Shown here: positions 23,742-32,826 of the stretch, one piece after another
How the letters are laid out: every line of letters starts with the position of its first letter
Position numbering within the stretch: position 1 is the first letter of the stretch
DNA from: Motilibacter rhizosphaerae
GTDB lineage: Bacteria > Actinomycetota > Actinomycetes > Motilibacterales > Motilibacteraceae
Assembly: GCF_004216915.1 (NCBI RefSeq)
Contig: NZ_SGXD01000002.1
Coordinates: 1,054,001 to 1,118,000, forward strand
Length of the DNA stretch: 64,000 nucleotides
Direction of reading: 5' to 3'
Translations under genes and position numbers: made by a program
Notes under the pieces: model-generated
Seen by the model: only the letters and a program-made list of their open reading frames with translations
The model's database searches: none
What the model was told of the DNA's origin: nothing

Positions 23742-24985
23742 GGGGGTGGTCCTTCCCCTGTCGCTGCCGCGGTCACCCCTGCCTCGTCCGTGAGCCCGCG
23801 CACACCGGGGTCGAGCAGCGCGAGGACGCAGACCAGGGCCGCGCCGCCCGCGGCGCACCACAGCGCGGTCGTCGTGCCGAGCGCGCCCGCGAGCGGGCCC
23901 GCCGCCGCGAGGCCCAGGGGCGTGAACAGGTAGGACCCGAGCCCGTCGTACGCGCTGACCCGCGAGAGCGCCTCCTCGGGCACGTGGTGGTGCAGCGCTG
24001 TCACCCAGAGCACGGTGAAGACGTCCATGCAGACGCCGACGAGGAACAGCGCCGCGGCGAGCACGGCGACCGGCGCCCGCAGCGCCAGGGCGACGAGCGG
24101 GAGCACCTCGGAGAACGTCGCCAGCGTCGCGACGAGCATCGGGCGGCGCGGGCGCAGGCGCAGCGCGACAACGCTGCCGCACACCAGCCCGGCGCTCTCG
24201 GCCGTGAGCGCCGTCGCCCAGGCGCCGGCGCCGCCGAGGTCGGCCTTCGCGACGACCGGGCCGAGCACGCGGGTGCCGCCCTCGGCGCAGGCGAGCAGCA
24301 CGGAGAACTGGGCGACGATGACCCACACCCACCGGCGCGAGGTGAACTCCCGCCAGCCCTCGCGCAGCTCCTGCAGCGGTGTGCTGCCCGCGCTGGCGGG
24401 ACGTGCGGAGCGCGGGACGCCGAGCAGCAGCGCGCCCGAGACGGCGAACGTCGCGGCGTCAGCCGCGAGCGCCCACCCGGGCCCGACGGCGACGACGAGG
24501 ACGCCGCCGAGCGCGGCACCGCCGACCGAGGCGACGTTGCGGGCGACGCCGAGCAGCGCGTTGGCGCTGTGCAGCAGCGGGCCGGGGACGAGCGTCGGCA
24601 CCACGCCGACCGCGGCCGGCCCGAAGACCGCAGCGGCTGCCCCCGACAGCGCGGCGAGCGCCGCCAGCGGCACGACCGCGGCGTGGGCGAGCAGGACGAC
24701 CGCGGCGGCCCCGGCCTGGGCGAGCGCGGCGACGGCGTCGGCGCCCGCCATGACGGCGGTGCGCGGCAGCCGGTCGGCGAGGACGCCGCCGACGAGCAGG
24801 AGCGCGACCTGCGCCACCGCGTACGCCGTGAGGACGGCGCCGAGCTGCCCTGCGCTGCCGGCGGGGCGGGACAGGACGGCGAAGCTCAGCGCGACCGGAG
24901 CCGCGGCGTTGCCGAGCAGCGAGACGGTGCGGGCCGCGAGCAGGCCCCGGTAGCCGCGGGCCGCGAGCAGCTCGCGGAGGTTCAC
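23738..24985 (-). CDS. MFS transporter (MFS_3/enterobactin-exporter-like)
   Basis: 415 residues from the GTG at 24985 overlapping the tsaD stop (GTGA). About 12 hydrophobic segments; the first loop [15 protein letters not shown] is the MFS motif A equivalent. Similar proteins are annotated as transmembrane secretion effectors or macrolide exporters; the substrate cannot be predicted. It is probably cotranscribed with tsaD and the phosphatase downstream. Confidence 0.85.
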   Translation of the reverse strand: MNLRELLAARGYRGLLAARTVSLLGNAAAPVALSFAVLSRPAGSAGQLGAVLTAYAVAQVALLLVGGVLADRLPRTAVMAGADAVAALAQAGAAAVVLLAHAAVVPLAALAALSGAAAAVFGPAAVGVVPTLVPGPLLHSANALLGVARNVASVGGAALGGVLVVAVGPGWALAADAATFAVSGALLLGVPRSARPASAGSTPLQELREGWREFTSRRWVWVIVAQFSVLLACAEGGTRVLGPVVAKADLGGAGAWATALTAESAGLVCGSVVALRLRPRRPMLVATLATFSEVLPLVALALRAPVAVLAAALFLVGVCMDVFTVLWVTALHHHVPEEALSRVSAYDGLGSYLFTPLGLAAAGPLAGALGTTTALWCAAGGAALVCVLALLDPGVRGLTDEAGVTAAATGEGPPP

Positions 24986-26043
24986 GCCTGGACGGTGGTG
25001 ACGGGCATCGAGGAGTCGGCCGGCAGGTCGAGCGCCGAGGGCGCGCGCCCAGCGGCCACCATCTCGGCCCCGAGCGCCGCGACCATCGCGCCGTTGTCGG
25101 TGCAGAGCTTCGGCCGCGGGACGCGCAGCCGGATCCCGGCGGCCGTGCAGCGCTCCTCGGCCAGCGCGCGCAGCCGGGAGTTCGCGGCGACGCCGCCGCC
25201 GATGAGCAGCGAGTCGACGCCGTTCTCCTGGCAGGCGAGCACGGCCTTGCGCGTCAGCACGTCGACCACGGCCTCCTGGAAGGAGGCGGCGACGTCGGCG
25301 ACCGGCACCGGCTGGCCGTCGCGCTCGCGCTGCTCCACCCAGCGGGCGACCGCGGTCTTCAGCCCGGAGAAGGAGAAGTCGAAGCGGTGCTCGCGCATGT
25401 CGTGGGGCGCGCTCAGCCCGCGCGGGAAGGTGACGTAGGCCCCGTCGCCCTCCTTCGCCGCGCGGTCGACGTACGGGCCGCCGGGGAAGCCGAGGCCGAG
25501 CAGCCGCGCGACCTTGTCGAACGCCTCGCCGGCGGCGTCGTCGATGGTCGAGCCGAGCGGGGTCACCTCGGCCGTGACGTCGGGGACCAGGAGCAGCGAG
25601 GAGTGCCCGCCGGACACGAGCAGCGCGGCCGTCGGGGTCGGCAGCGGGCCGTGCTCCAGGACGTCCACGGCCACGTGGGCGGCGAGGTGGTTGACGCCGT
25701 AGAGCGGCTTGCCGAGGGCGAGCGCGAGCGCCTTGGCGGCGGCGACGCCGACCATGAGCGCACCCGCGAGCCCGGGGCCGCTGGTGACCGCGAGCGCGTC
25801 GACCTCGTCGAGGCGCACCCCCGCGTCGGCGCACGCGCGCTCCAGCGTGGGCACCATCGCCTCGAGGTGCGCGCGGCTCGCGACCTCCGGGACGACGCCG
25901 CCGAAGCGGGCGTGCTGGTCGACGCTCGAGGCGATCGCGTCGGCGAGCAGGGTGCGCCCCCGCACGATGCCGACGCCGGTCTCGTCGCAGGAGGTCTCGA
26001 TGCCGAGGACCAGGGGTCCGTCGGTCGTCTCGTCGCCGCTCAC
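24982..26043 (-). CDS. tsaD: tRNA N6-adenosine threonylcarbamoyltransferase
   Basis: 353 residues, GTG at 26043 overlapping the rimI stop. Transfers the threonylcarbamoyl group to A37 of ANN-decoding tRNAs, in complex with TsaB and TsaE. Signatures: [12 protein letters not shown] at the start, the metal ligands of [22 protein letters not shown] and [13 protein letters not shown] near the end. The frame is open further upstream but the family begins at residue 1 chosen here. Confidence 0.96.
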   Translation of the reverse strand: MSGDETTDGPLVLGIETSCDETGVGIVRGRTLLADAIASSVDQHARFGGVVPEVASRAHLEAMVPTLERACADAGVRLDEVDALAVTSGPGLAGALMVGVAAAKALALALGKPLYGVNHLAAHVAVDVLEHGPLPTPTAALLVSGGHSSLLLVPDVTAEVTPLGSTIDDAAGEAFDKVARLLGLGFPGGPYVDRAAKEGDGAYVTFPRGLSAPHDMREHRFDFSFSGLKTAVARWVEQRERDGQPVPVADVAASFQEAVVDVLTRKAVLACQENGVDSLLIGGGVAANSRLRALAEERCTAAGIRLRVPRPKLCTDNGAMVAALGAEMVAAGRAPSALDLPADSSMPVTTVQA

Positions 26044-26486
26044 GCCGCCAGCACCTTCCTCATCACGAGCGCGTCGACGCGCCCGCCGTCGTAGTAGCCC
26101 CGCCGCCGGGAGATCGTCGCGAAGCCCGCCCGTGCGTACAGCCGCTGGGCGGGGGCGTTGTCCTCGCGCACCTCGAGCAGGACCGCGGGGGCCCTGCGCC
26201 GGGCCGCCTCCTCCAGCAGGTCGTCGAGGAGGGCGCCGCCCAGCCCGGCCCCCTGCTGGTCGGGCGCGACGGCCAGGGTCTGGACGTCGGCGTCTCCGGT
26301 CACGCTGAGCCCGGCGTAGCCCACGACGCGGCCCTCGCGCTCGGCGACCACGTAGTGCCGGCTGGCGGGCCACCCGGCGAGCTCGGACCAGAACAGCCCG
26401 GGTGTCCACGGGTCGTCGGGGAAGAGCGCGCGCTCGAGCGGCAGCACCGCGTCGAGGTCCCACCAGCGCATGCGGCGCAGCCTCAC
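26040..26486 (-). CDS. rimI: ribosomal protein S18-alanine N-acetyltransferase-like GNAT
   Basis: 148 residues from the GTG at 26486 overlapping the tsaB stop (GTGA). Single GNAT domain with the acetyl-CoA loop [16 protein letters not shown] and the [17 protein letters not shown]-terminal motif typical of RimI. Position between tsaB and tsaD is the standard one. RimI acetylates the N-terminus of S18, though in actinobacteria the substrate range may be wider. Confidence 0.92.
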   Translation of the reverse strand: MRLRRMRWWDLDAVLPLERALFPDDPWTPGLFWSELAGWPASRHYVVAEREGRVVGYAGLSVTGDADVQTLAVAPDQQGAGLGGALLDDLLEEAARRRAPAVLLEVREDNAPAQRLYARAGFATISRRRGYYDGGRVDALVMRKVLAA

Positions 26487-27121
26487 GAGAGCACCGGCTT
26501 GCGCGCTCCCGGCTCGACGGCATCGGGACGGCGCAGGTAGAGCGGCGCGGCGTCGAGCGTCGGCAGCCCGGCCGCGACCCACCGGCAGGCGTCGGCTGCG
26601 CCCGGCTGGAGCGGCTCTCCTGCCTGCGCGAACGCGTCCGGGTAGAGCCGCACGCCCTCGCCGACGGAGGGGAGGTCGCCGTCCAGGTCGGCCGGACGCG
26701 CGACGTCCGGTCCGCGCAGCCGCTCGGGGTGGTCGCCCGTCCAGCGGTAGTCGGCCCAGTAGACCTCCTTGCGGCGGGCGTCCGTGACGACGCGGAACTC
26801 CCCGCGCAGCCCCGAGCCGAGCGCCACGAGGTCGAGCGAGCAGACGCCGAGCACGGGGACGCCGAGCACGGCCGCGAGGGTGCGGGCGGTGACGATGCCG
26901 ACGCGCAGCCCGGTGAAGGGGCCCGGGCCGACGCCCGTGACGATCTGCTCGAGCTCGGTGCGGTCGACGCCCGCGGCACCCAGCACCTCGGCGACGAGCG
27001 GGGCGAGCAGCTCGGCGTGGCGGCGCGCCTCGGGCACCGAGCGCTCGGCCAGCACCTCGTCGCCGCGGGCGACCGCGACGCTGACGGCCGCGGTGGCGGT
27101 GTCCAGGGCGAGGGTCAGCAC
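26483..27121 (-). CDS. tsaB: t6A biosynthesis protein TsaB
   Basis: 212 residues from the GTG at 27121. An ASKHA-fold, catalytically degenerate relative of Tsa[17 protein letters not shown] at the start and [16 protein letters not shown] in the middle. It scaffolds TsaD and TsaE in the t6A complex. Normally it directly follows tsaE, but here an opposing secreted-protein gene separates them, so it must have its own promoter in the 93-base spacer at 27122-27214. Confidence 0.93.
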   Translation of the reverse strand: MLTLALDTATAAVSVAVARGDEVLAERSVPEARRHAELLAPLVAEVLGAAGVDRTELEQIVTGVGPGPFTGLRVGIVTARTLAAVLGVPVLGVCSLDLVALGSGLRGEFRVVTDARRKEVYWADYRWTGDHPERLRGPDVARPADLDGDLPSVGEGVRLYPDAFAQAGEPLQPGAADACRWVAAGLPTLDAAPLYLRRPDAVEPGARKPVLS

Positions 27122-27214
27122 GGGAGCAGAGGCTACTCGGGCGCTACTCCCCGGACACCTGGGCCCGCTAGGGTCCCCGCTCGTCAGGACTGGCCAGGAC
27201 ACGGGGGAGACGGC

Positions 27215-28318
27215 ATGGCGGGGACGGGACCACAGCGGTGGGGGCGGGCGCGCAGCACGCTGGCGGCACTGCTCGCGGTGTGCTCGGCGGGGACGGTCGC
27301 CGCGGTGGTGCACGCGGGCCCGGCGGCGGCCGACGAGCAGACGTGGACGGACCCGCCCGAGATGTCGCAGGACGGCTACCAGAGCATCGACATCCTGGGC
27401 TACGGCCTCGCCCTCGACGGCAGCACGATCCGCGCGACCTTCACCTTCGCGCACTACGACCCCTCGGTCTGGGCCGGTCCGTGGACCAACGCCTTCGGCG
27501 TGGAGCTGGTCACCGGGGCACGAGGCCTGTCCGAGGACGACTGGCGGATGTACAAGATGAGCCAGAACCGCGTGCACGTCGCAGCGTGGAACGCCGACAC
27601 GACCACCCCGTGCTCCGGCACCTCGGTCGACGTGCAGGGCGACACCGTGGCCCTGACGATCCCGTCCACCTGCGTGGGCGACCCGCAGACCGTGCAGGCG
27701 CGGTTCTTCACCAGCACGAACTTCGGCAAGGACGTCGCCCCGGACGGGACCGGCGACAACCCCGCGCCCTTCACCCAGCCCGTCTCGGCGCCTCCCGGCA
27801 CCGGCAACGACTACTGGTCGCCGCTGCCGCCCCCGACGCCGAGCCCGGCGAGCAGCACCGGGCCGAGCACCGGGCCCAGCACCGGACCGAGCGCCGGACC
27901 GAGCCCGGCGCAGACGGCCGTGTCGGCTCCCCCGCCCTCGGCGGGCTCCCCGGTCCCGCCCGCGACCACGCCCAGCGCGGCCCCGGTCCCGTCCAGCGCA
28001 GCGTCCGGAAAGCCGTCGAGCCCCGTGCCTCCCCGCCGCCCGGCCACGAGGCCCCGCTCCCCCGAGGTGGTGCTCCGCGCGGCCAGCCGCACGCTGCGCA
28101 TCACCCTCGACCCTCGCTTCGGCAAGCGGCAGACCAGCGTGCGCGTCCTGGTGCGGGGACGGTGGACCGCCCTCGGCAGTGTCACGCCGCACCGCAGCGG
28201 GACGGCGTCGCTCGCACTGAGCGCGCGCACCGCAGCGGTCCTGCGGGCGGGGATGCAGGTCCGGTTCGTCGAGGGCCGCACGACCATCGGGAGCGCGCGG
28301 CTGGTGCTCGCCCACTAG
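27215..28318 (+). CDS. secreted protein with Pro/Ser-rich stalk, unknown function
   Basis: 367 residues, ATG at 27215 with GGGGGAG upstream. Signal peptide about 1-40 (ending HAGPAAADE). An N-terminal domain (about 40-195) has one likely disulfide pair (Cys in TTPCSG and PSTCVG). A Pro/Ser/Thr/Gly stalk (about 196-285, GPSTGPSTGPSAGPSP repeats) leads to a small C-terminal beta domain (about 285-365, VVLRAASRTLRITLDPRFGK). No family is recognised. There is no transmembrane anchor or LPXTG. It points opposite to the tsa/alr genes and splits tsaE from tsaB, so it looks inserted. Confidence 0.78.
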   Translation: MAGTGPQRWGRARSTLAALLAVCSAGTVAAVVHAGPAAADEQTWTDPPEMSQDGYQSIDILGYGLALDGSTIRATFTFAHYDPSVWAGPWTNAFGVELVTGARGLSEDDWRMYKMSQNRVHVAAWNADTTTPCSGTSVDVQGDTVALTIPSTCVGDPQTVQARFFTSTNFGKDVAPDGTGDNPAPFTQPVSAPPGTGNDYWSPLPPPTPSPASSTGPSTGPSTGPSAGPSPAQTAVSAPPPSAGSPVPPATTPSAAPVPSSAASGKPSSPVPPRRPATRPRSPEVVLRAASRTLRITLDPRFGKRQTSVRVLVRGRWTALGSVTPHRSGTASLALSARTAAVLRAGMQVRFVEGRTTIGSARLVLAH

Positions 28319-28342
28319 CCGGAGAGCCGGGGCGGGCCCGCA

Positions 28343-28807
28343 CTACGCCGGGAGCGCGGCGCCCGCCCAGCGCTCGCCCACGGCGACGACGTCGACCGTG
28401 CGCGTCTCGTCGCCACCGGCGCCGAGCGCACGCGACACGGTGACCTCGAGCCGGTCGTCGGCCAGCCCCTCGACGAGGCCGGCACCCCACTCCACGACCG
28501 TGACGGACTCGGCGAGCGAGGCGTCGAGGTCGAGGTCGTCGACCTCGGCCAGCGACCCCAGCCGGTACGCGTCGACGTGCACGAGCGCCGGGCCGCCCGT
28601 CACCGAGGGGTGGACGCGGGCGATGACGAACGTCGGCGAGGTGACCGCCCCGCGGACGCCGAGCCCGGCGCCGATGCCCTGGGTGAGGGTGGTCTTGCCG
28701 GCGCCGAGGTCACCGCGCAGGACGACCAGGTCGCCCGCGCGCAGCAGCGCGGCGAGCTCGCCCCCGAGCGCGTGCATCTCCTCGGGCGTGGGGACGGTGC
28801 GGGTCAC
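28343..28807 (-). CDS. tsaE: t6A biosynthesis ATPase TsaE
   Basis: 154 residues from the GTG at 28807 overlapping the glycosylase stop (GTGA). P-loop GDLGAGKTTLTQGIG (about residue 31), then SPTFVIARVH and the conserved HVDAYRLGS and VVEWGAGL. It drives cycling of the TsaB-TsaD complex. It converges with the secreted-protein gene with a 24-base gap. Confidence 0.94.
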   Translation of the reverse strand: MTRTVPTPEEMHALGGELAALLRAGDLVVLRGDLGAGKTTLTQGIGAGLGVRGAVTSPTFVIARVHPSVTGGPALVHVDAYRLGSLAEVDDLDLDASLAESVTVVEWGAGLVEGLADDRLEVTVSRALGAGGDETRTVDVVAVGERWAGAALPA

Positions 28808-29403
28808 GCGAGCTCCTCGAGCAGGACGGCGGCGCGCTGCAGGTCGGCGCGCAGGGCGGCCAAGGGGGCACCGGCGGGACCGAAGCGGATCGCCGCCGAG
28901 GGGTGGTACGTGCAGAGCACGCGGCGCCCGTCGAGCACCACGTCGGTCTCGCGCAGGGTGGCGATCCGCGCGCCGGGGCCGACGACCCACTCGGCCGCGG
29001 TCCCGCCGAGGGTGACGACGAGCAGGGGGTCGACCAGCTCGATCTGCCGCGCGAGCCAGGGCCGGCACGCCGCGACCTCGGGCCGGCGCGGCTTGCGGTT
29101 GCGCGGGGGCCGGCACTTCAGCACGTTGGCGACCGCCACGCTGCCGCGGTCCAGCCCGGCCTCGGTGAGCAGCCCGTCGAGCAGCTGCCCGGCCTTGCCG
29201 ACGAACGGCCGCCCGGTCTCGTCCTCCTGCGCACCCGGCGCCTCGCCGACGAGCAGCAGCCGGGCGGCGCGGGGCGCCTCGCCGGGCACCACGTGGGTGC
29301 GCGTCGCCGCGAGCTCGCTGCAGGCGACGCAGCCGCGGGCCGCGTCCGCGAGCTCGTCCCAGGACTGCTGGCGGGGCGCGACCTCCAGCGGGAGGGCCGT
29401 CAT
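28804..29403 (-). CDS. uracil-DNA glycosylase, [4Fe-4S] family
   Basis: 199 residues from the ATG at 29403 overlapping the alr stop (ATGA). Motif 1 GEAPGAQEDETGRPFVGKAG and the distal YHPSAA are those of family 4/5-type UDGs. Four Cys are placed for an iron-sulfur cluster: Cys25 and Cys28 (GCVACSE), then NVLKCRPP and VAACRPWL. It removes uracil from DNA in base excision repair. Being coupled between alr and tsaE is unrelated in function but likely cotranscribed. Confidence 0.9.
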   Translation of the reverse strand: MTALPLEVAPRQQSWDELADAARGCVACSELAATRTHVVPGEAPRAARLLLVGEAPGAQEDETGRPFVGKAGQLLDGLLTEAGLDRGSVAVANVLKCRPPRNRKPRRPEVAACRPWLARQIELVDPLLVVTLGGTAAEWVVGPGARIATLRETDVVLDGRRVLCTYHPSAAIRFGPAGAPLAALRADLQRAAVLLEELA

Positions 29404-30536
29404 GCCCCGACCCAGGTGCGCTCGACGCGCGGGCCGAGCCGCGTCACGACCTCGTACGCGATGGTCCCCGCCGCGACCGCCCAGTCCTCGGCGCTGGGCT
29501 CGCCGTCGTCGCCGGGGCCGAACAGCACGACCTCGTCGCCCGCGCTGGCCGCCGCGTCGCCGAGGTCGAGGACGAACTGGTCCATGCAGACGCGGCCGGC
29601 GACCGGGCGCACCTCCCCCGCAGCGAGCACGGGACCGCGGCCCCCCGCGTGGCGCGGGATGCCGTCGGCGTAGCCGAGCGGGACCAGTCCGACGGTCGTC
29701 TCGGTGCTGGTGACGTACTCGTGGCCGTAGGAGACCCCGCTGCCGGCGGGGATGCGCTTGACGAGGGCCAGCCGGGCGGAGAGCCGCATGACAGGGCGCA
29801 GGCCGTACGCCTCCGGACCGCCGAGGTCGGGCACCGGCGAGATGCCGTAGACCGCGATCCCCGGCCGCACGAGGTCGAACGCCGCGTCGGGGCGGGTCAG
29901 CGTCGCGGCGCTGTTGGCCGCGTGTCGCACCTCGAGCTGCGCCCCGGCCTCCTCGGCGACCGCGGCGGCGGCGCGGAAGCGCTCCAGCTGGGCGTCGACG
30001 GTGGGGTGGTCGGGGACGTCGGCGTAGGCGAGGTGGGTCCACACCCCGACGACCCGCACGTCGCCCGCGCGCTCGGCGTCGAGTGCGGCGGCCACGAGCG
30101 CCGCCCAGTCCGCCTGCGGGGCGCCATTCCGCGAGAGCCCGGTGTCGATCTTGAGGTGGAGGCGCGCCGGGCGTCCGGCGCGGGAGGCGGCGGCGCGTAC
30201 CTCGTCGAGGGCCCAGGTCGCCGAGACGTTGAGGTCGACGTCGGCTGCGACAGCGGCCTCGAGCAGGGGCTCGCCCGGCCCGTACAGCCAGGCGAGCAGG
30301 CGGCCGGTGTCACCGGACTGCCGCAGCAGCAGCGCCTCCTGAAGCAGCGCGACCCCGAGCCACGACGCGCCGCCCTCGCGCGCGGCGCGGCCGCACGGAA
30401 CCAGGCCGTGGCCGTAGGCGTCGGCCTTGACGACGGCCATCACCTGCGCTCCCGGCGCCCGGGCGGCCAGCGCCCGCACGTTCGAGCGGAGCGCGGCGAG
30501 GTCGATGCGCGCCGAGCGCAGCGGGGGGGCACTCAC
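29400..30536 (-). CDS. alr: alanine racemase
   Basis: 378 residues from the GTG at 30536. Makes D-alanine for peptidoglycan. The PLP Lys37 is in VMAVVKADAYGHG; the catalytic Tyr is in GSGVSYGHEYV, and VCMDQFVLDL is the usual substrate-loop signature. First of an alr-UDG-tsaE run with 4-base overlaps. A 59-bp palindrome lies 25 bases upstream of its start. Confidence 0.96.
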   Translation of the reverse strand: MSAPPLRSARIDLAALRSNVRALAARAPGAQVMAVVKADAYGHGLVPCGRAAREGGASWLGVALLQEALLLRQSGDTGRLLAWLYGPGEPLLEAAVAADVDLNVSATWALDEVRAAASRAGRPARLHLKIDTGLSRNGAPQADWAALVAAALDAERAGDVRVVGVWTHLAYADVPDHPTVDAQLERFRAAAAVAEEAGAQLEVRHAANSAATLTRPDAAFDLVRPGIAVYGISPVPDLGGPEAYGLRPVMRLSARLALVKRIPAGSGVSYGHEYVTSTETTVGLVPLGYADGIPRHAGGRGPVLAAGEVRPVAGRVCMDQFVLDLGDAAASAGDEVVLFGPGDDGEPSAEDWAVAAGTIAYEVVTRLGPRVERTWVGA

Positions 30537-30561
30537 GGGCGCCCATCCTGCCAGCCCCGGT

Positions 30562-30620
30562 CCCCAACGTTGTGGGGCTGGTTCGGCGCTATAGCGCGAA
30601 CCAGCCCCACAACGTTGGGG
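30562..30620. repeat. 59-bp near-perfect palindrome
   Basis: 24-bp perfect arms (30562-30585 with 30597-30620) flank an 11-nt centre that itself contains the self-complementary CGCTATAGCG. Each arm also holds a small internal hairpin (CCCCA-ACGTTG-TGGGG). It lies between the alr start and the MarR gene stop, both on the minus strand, so it can end the MarR transcript. Confidence 0.85.
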
Positions 30621-30633
30621 AGAGCGGCGGGGG

Positions 30634-31065
30634 TCAGTCGGCGAGCAGGGCCTCGAGCGCGGGGAGGGCGTCCTCGAGCGCATGGCGCTGCGCGGGGTCG
30701 AGCCGGTCGAGGCGGCGCTGCAGCGTTGCGGTGTACGTCGCGCGGACCTCGGCGAGCACCCGCTCGCCCTCGGGGCTCAGCGTCAGCAGGACCGAGCGGG
30801 CGTCGGCCGGGTCCGGCGTACGGGTCACGACCCCGCGCTCGTCCAACGCCGCGAGCGCCCGGCTCATCGTGGGGGCGGACACCGCCTCGCGGGCGGCGAG
30901 CTCGCCGAGGCGCAGCGGGCCGTGCCCCTCGATCGTGACGAGCGCGGAGAGCAGCAGCGGCGAGAGGTCGCTCCCGCCCTCGGTGCGCAGGCGGCGGTGC
31001 AGCCGGCCGACGACCAGGCGGAGCCGGGAGGCCGTCGAGGTGCCTGCAGCGGTGGCGGTGCTCAC
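30634..31065 (-). CDS. MarR-family regulator
   Basis: 143 residues from the GTG at 31065, overlapping the stop of the MFS gene by GTGA. Winged-helix core: LRLGELAAREAVSAPTMSRALAALDERGVVTRTPDPADARSVLLTLS, with the wing residues DARS typical of MarR. It is probably the local repressor of the MFS operon; an imperfect inverted repeat upstream of the transporter is a candidate site. Confidence 0.88.
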   Translation of the reverse strand: MSTATAAGTSTASRLRLVVGRLHRRLRTEGGSDLSPLLLSALVTIEGHGPLRLGELAAREAVSAPTMSRALAALDERGVVTRTPDPADARSVLLTLSPEGERVLAEVRATYTATLQRRLDRLDPAQRHALEDALPALEALLAD

Positions 31066-32783
31066 CGGTGCGCGTCCTGGTGGACGTGCTCGCGGGTGTC
31101 GCCGCGCACCCAGGCCAGGACACCGGCGGTGGCCGCCATGACGGCGGCGAGCACGAACACGACGACGAGACCGTCGTGGAACGGGCCGGAGACGAGGTGG
31201 GGGAAGAAGCTCGTGCCCGTCACGGTCTCGCGGGCCGCGGCGGGGAGCCGCTGCAGCTCGCCGGTCGGCGCGAGCAGGCTGCCGACCGGGTTGTAGCCGA
31301 GGAACGACGCGAAGACGGTGCCGACCGGCGGCAGCCCGGCGACCGTGTCGGCCGCCTTCTGCGACACGCCCTGCGCGAGCAGCCCGGAGCGCAGCGAGCC
31401 GGGCAGCGACCCCGCGAGGCCGGCGATGAGCAGCGAGAAGAACACGCCCATCGAGAGGACCATGCCGGAGTTCTGGAAGGTCGAGACCATGCCGGCGGAG
31501 GCGCCGCGCTGCGTGGGGGGCACGGAGTTCATGATGGCCGTCATGTTGGGCGCGGTGTAGAGCCCGGCGCCGACGCCGTTGAGGAAGATGAGCGCGGCGA
31601 AGCCGAGGTAGGGGAAGTCGGTCGGCAGGAGCAGCAGGCCGAGGAACGACAGCGCCATGATGCTCATGCCGCCGACGGTGAACAGCCGCGCGCCGTACTT
31701 GTCGGAGAGGTAGCCCGAGACCGGACCGGCGACGAGGAAGCCGACGGTGAGCGGCAGCAGGAAGATGCCGGCCCACAGCGGCGTGCGCTCGTAGTCGTAG
31801 CCGCGCAGCGGCAGCCAGATCCCCTGCAGCCAGATGATGAGCATGAACTGCAGACCACCGCGGGCGACGGCGCCGGCGAGCACACCGGTCGCCCCGGTCC
31901 AGAACGGCCGCATGCGGAACAGCTCCAGGTGGAACATCGGGTCCTTGACCCGCCGCTCGATCGCGAGGAACGCCGCGAGCAGGACCAGGCCACCGATGAT
32001 GCCCGCGTCGACCCAGGGGTTGGTCCAGCCCTCGGAGTGGCCGCCGTAGGGCTGGATGCCGTAGGTGATGCCGGCCAGCAGGACGGTCAGGCCCGTACCG
32101 AACGTGACGTTGCCCCACCAGTCGATCCGGCCGCTGCCGCGCTGCGAGGTCTCGCGCAGCGAGCGGTACGCCCACAGCGTGCCGAGCGCGCCGAGCGGCA
32201 CGCTGACCCAGAAGACCGCGCGCCAGTCCCACTCGGAGAGCACGCCGCCGACGACGAGCCCGAGGAACGAGCCGGCGATGCCGGCGACCTGGTTGATGCC
32301 GAGCGCCATGCCGCGCTGGTGAACGGGGAACGCGTCGGTGAGGATCGCCGTCGAGTTCGCCATGAGCATCGAGCCGCCGATGCCCTGCACCACGCGGAAG
32401 CCGATGAGCCAGAGAGCCCCGCCCCCGCCGCTGAACGGCACGAGCGCGAGCGCCGCGCTGGCGAGCGCGAAGACCGCGAAGCCGGCGTTGTAGATGCGCA
32501 CGCGGCCGTAGATGTCACCGAGGCGCCCGAGCGTCACGACGAGCACGGCCGTGACGAGCATGTAGCCGATGAGCAGCCACAGCAGGTAGCTCACGTTGCC
32601 GGCCGCGAGCGGGTCGAGTCCGATGCCGCGGAAGATCGCCGGCAGCGAGATGAGCACGATCGAGGAGTTGACCGTGGCCATGAGGATGCCGAGCGTCGTG
32701 TTGCTCAGCGCCACCCACTTGTAGGGGATGCCCCCGCCTGCCTGCTGCTGCGGGGCCTGCGCCCGCTCCACCGTCAACGCCAC
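31062..32783 (-). CDS. drug:H+ antiporter, DHA2 (EmrB/QacA) MFS family
   Basis: 573 residues from the GTG at 32783, which has AGGGTGG 5 bases upstream; a GTG at 32792 has its SD too close. Fourteen predicted membrane segments, motif A GRLGDIYGRVRIYNAG, motif C-like GINQVAGIAGSFLGLVVGG. Exports drugs or lipophilic compounds using the proton gradient. It is coupled to the MarR gene, a common self-regulated efflux pair. Confidence 0.9.
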   Translation of the reverse strand: MALTVERAQAPQQQAGGGIPYKWVALSNTTLGILMATVNSSIVLISLPAIFRGIGLDPLAAGNVSYLLWLLIGYMLVTAVLVVTLGRLGDIYGRVRIYNAGFAVFALASAALALVPFSGGGGALWLIGFRVVQGIGGSMLMANSTAILTDAFPVHQRGMALGINQVAGIAGSFLGLVVGGVLSEWDWRAVFWVSVPLGALGTLWAYRSLRETSQRGSGRIDWWGNVTFGTGLTVLLAGITYGIQPYGGHSEGWTNPWVDAGIIGGLVLLAAFLAIERRVKDPMFHLELFRMRPFWTGATGVLAGAVARGGLQFMLIIWLQGIWLPLRGYDYERTPLWAGIFLLPLTVGFLVAGPVSGYLSDKYGARLFTVGGMSIMALSFLGLLLLPTDFPYLGFAALIFLNGVGAGLYTAPNMTAIMNSVPPTQRGASAGMVSTFQNSGMVLSMGVFFSLLIAGLAGSLPGSLRSGLLAQGVSQKAADTVAGLPPVGTVFASFLGYNPVGSLLAPTGELQRLPAAARETVTGTSFFPHLVSGPFHDGLVVVFVLAAVMAATAGVLAWVRGDTREHVHQDAHR

Positions 32784-32808
32784 GTCTACCACCCTCGTCG
32801 TCCGTCAC

Positions 32809-32826
32809 TTGCTTGATGCATGCTAA
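32809..32826. promoter_or_regulatory. possible MarR operator
   Basis: TTGCTTG-ATG-CATGCTAA is an imperfect inverted repeat with a central ATGCAT in an AT-rich spot 26 bases before the transporter start. It is the only dyad seen upstream of the MarR-controlled gene. It also covers the last codons of the next gene. Confidence 0.35.
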
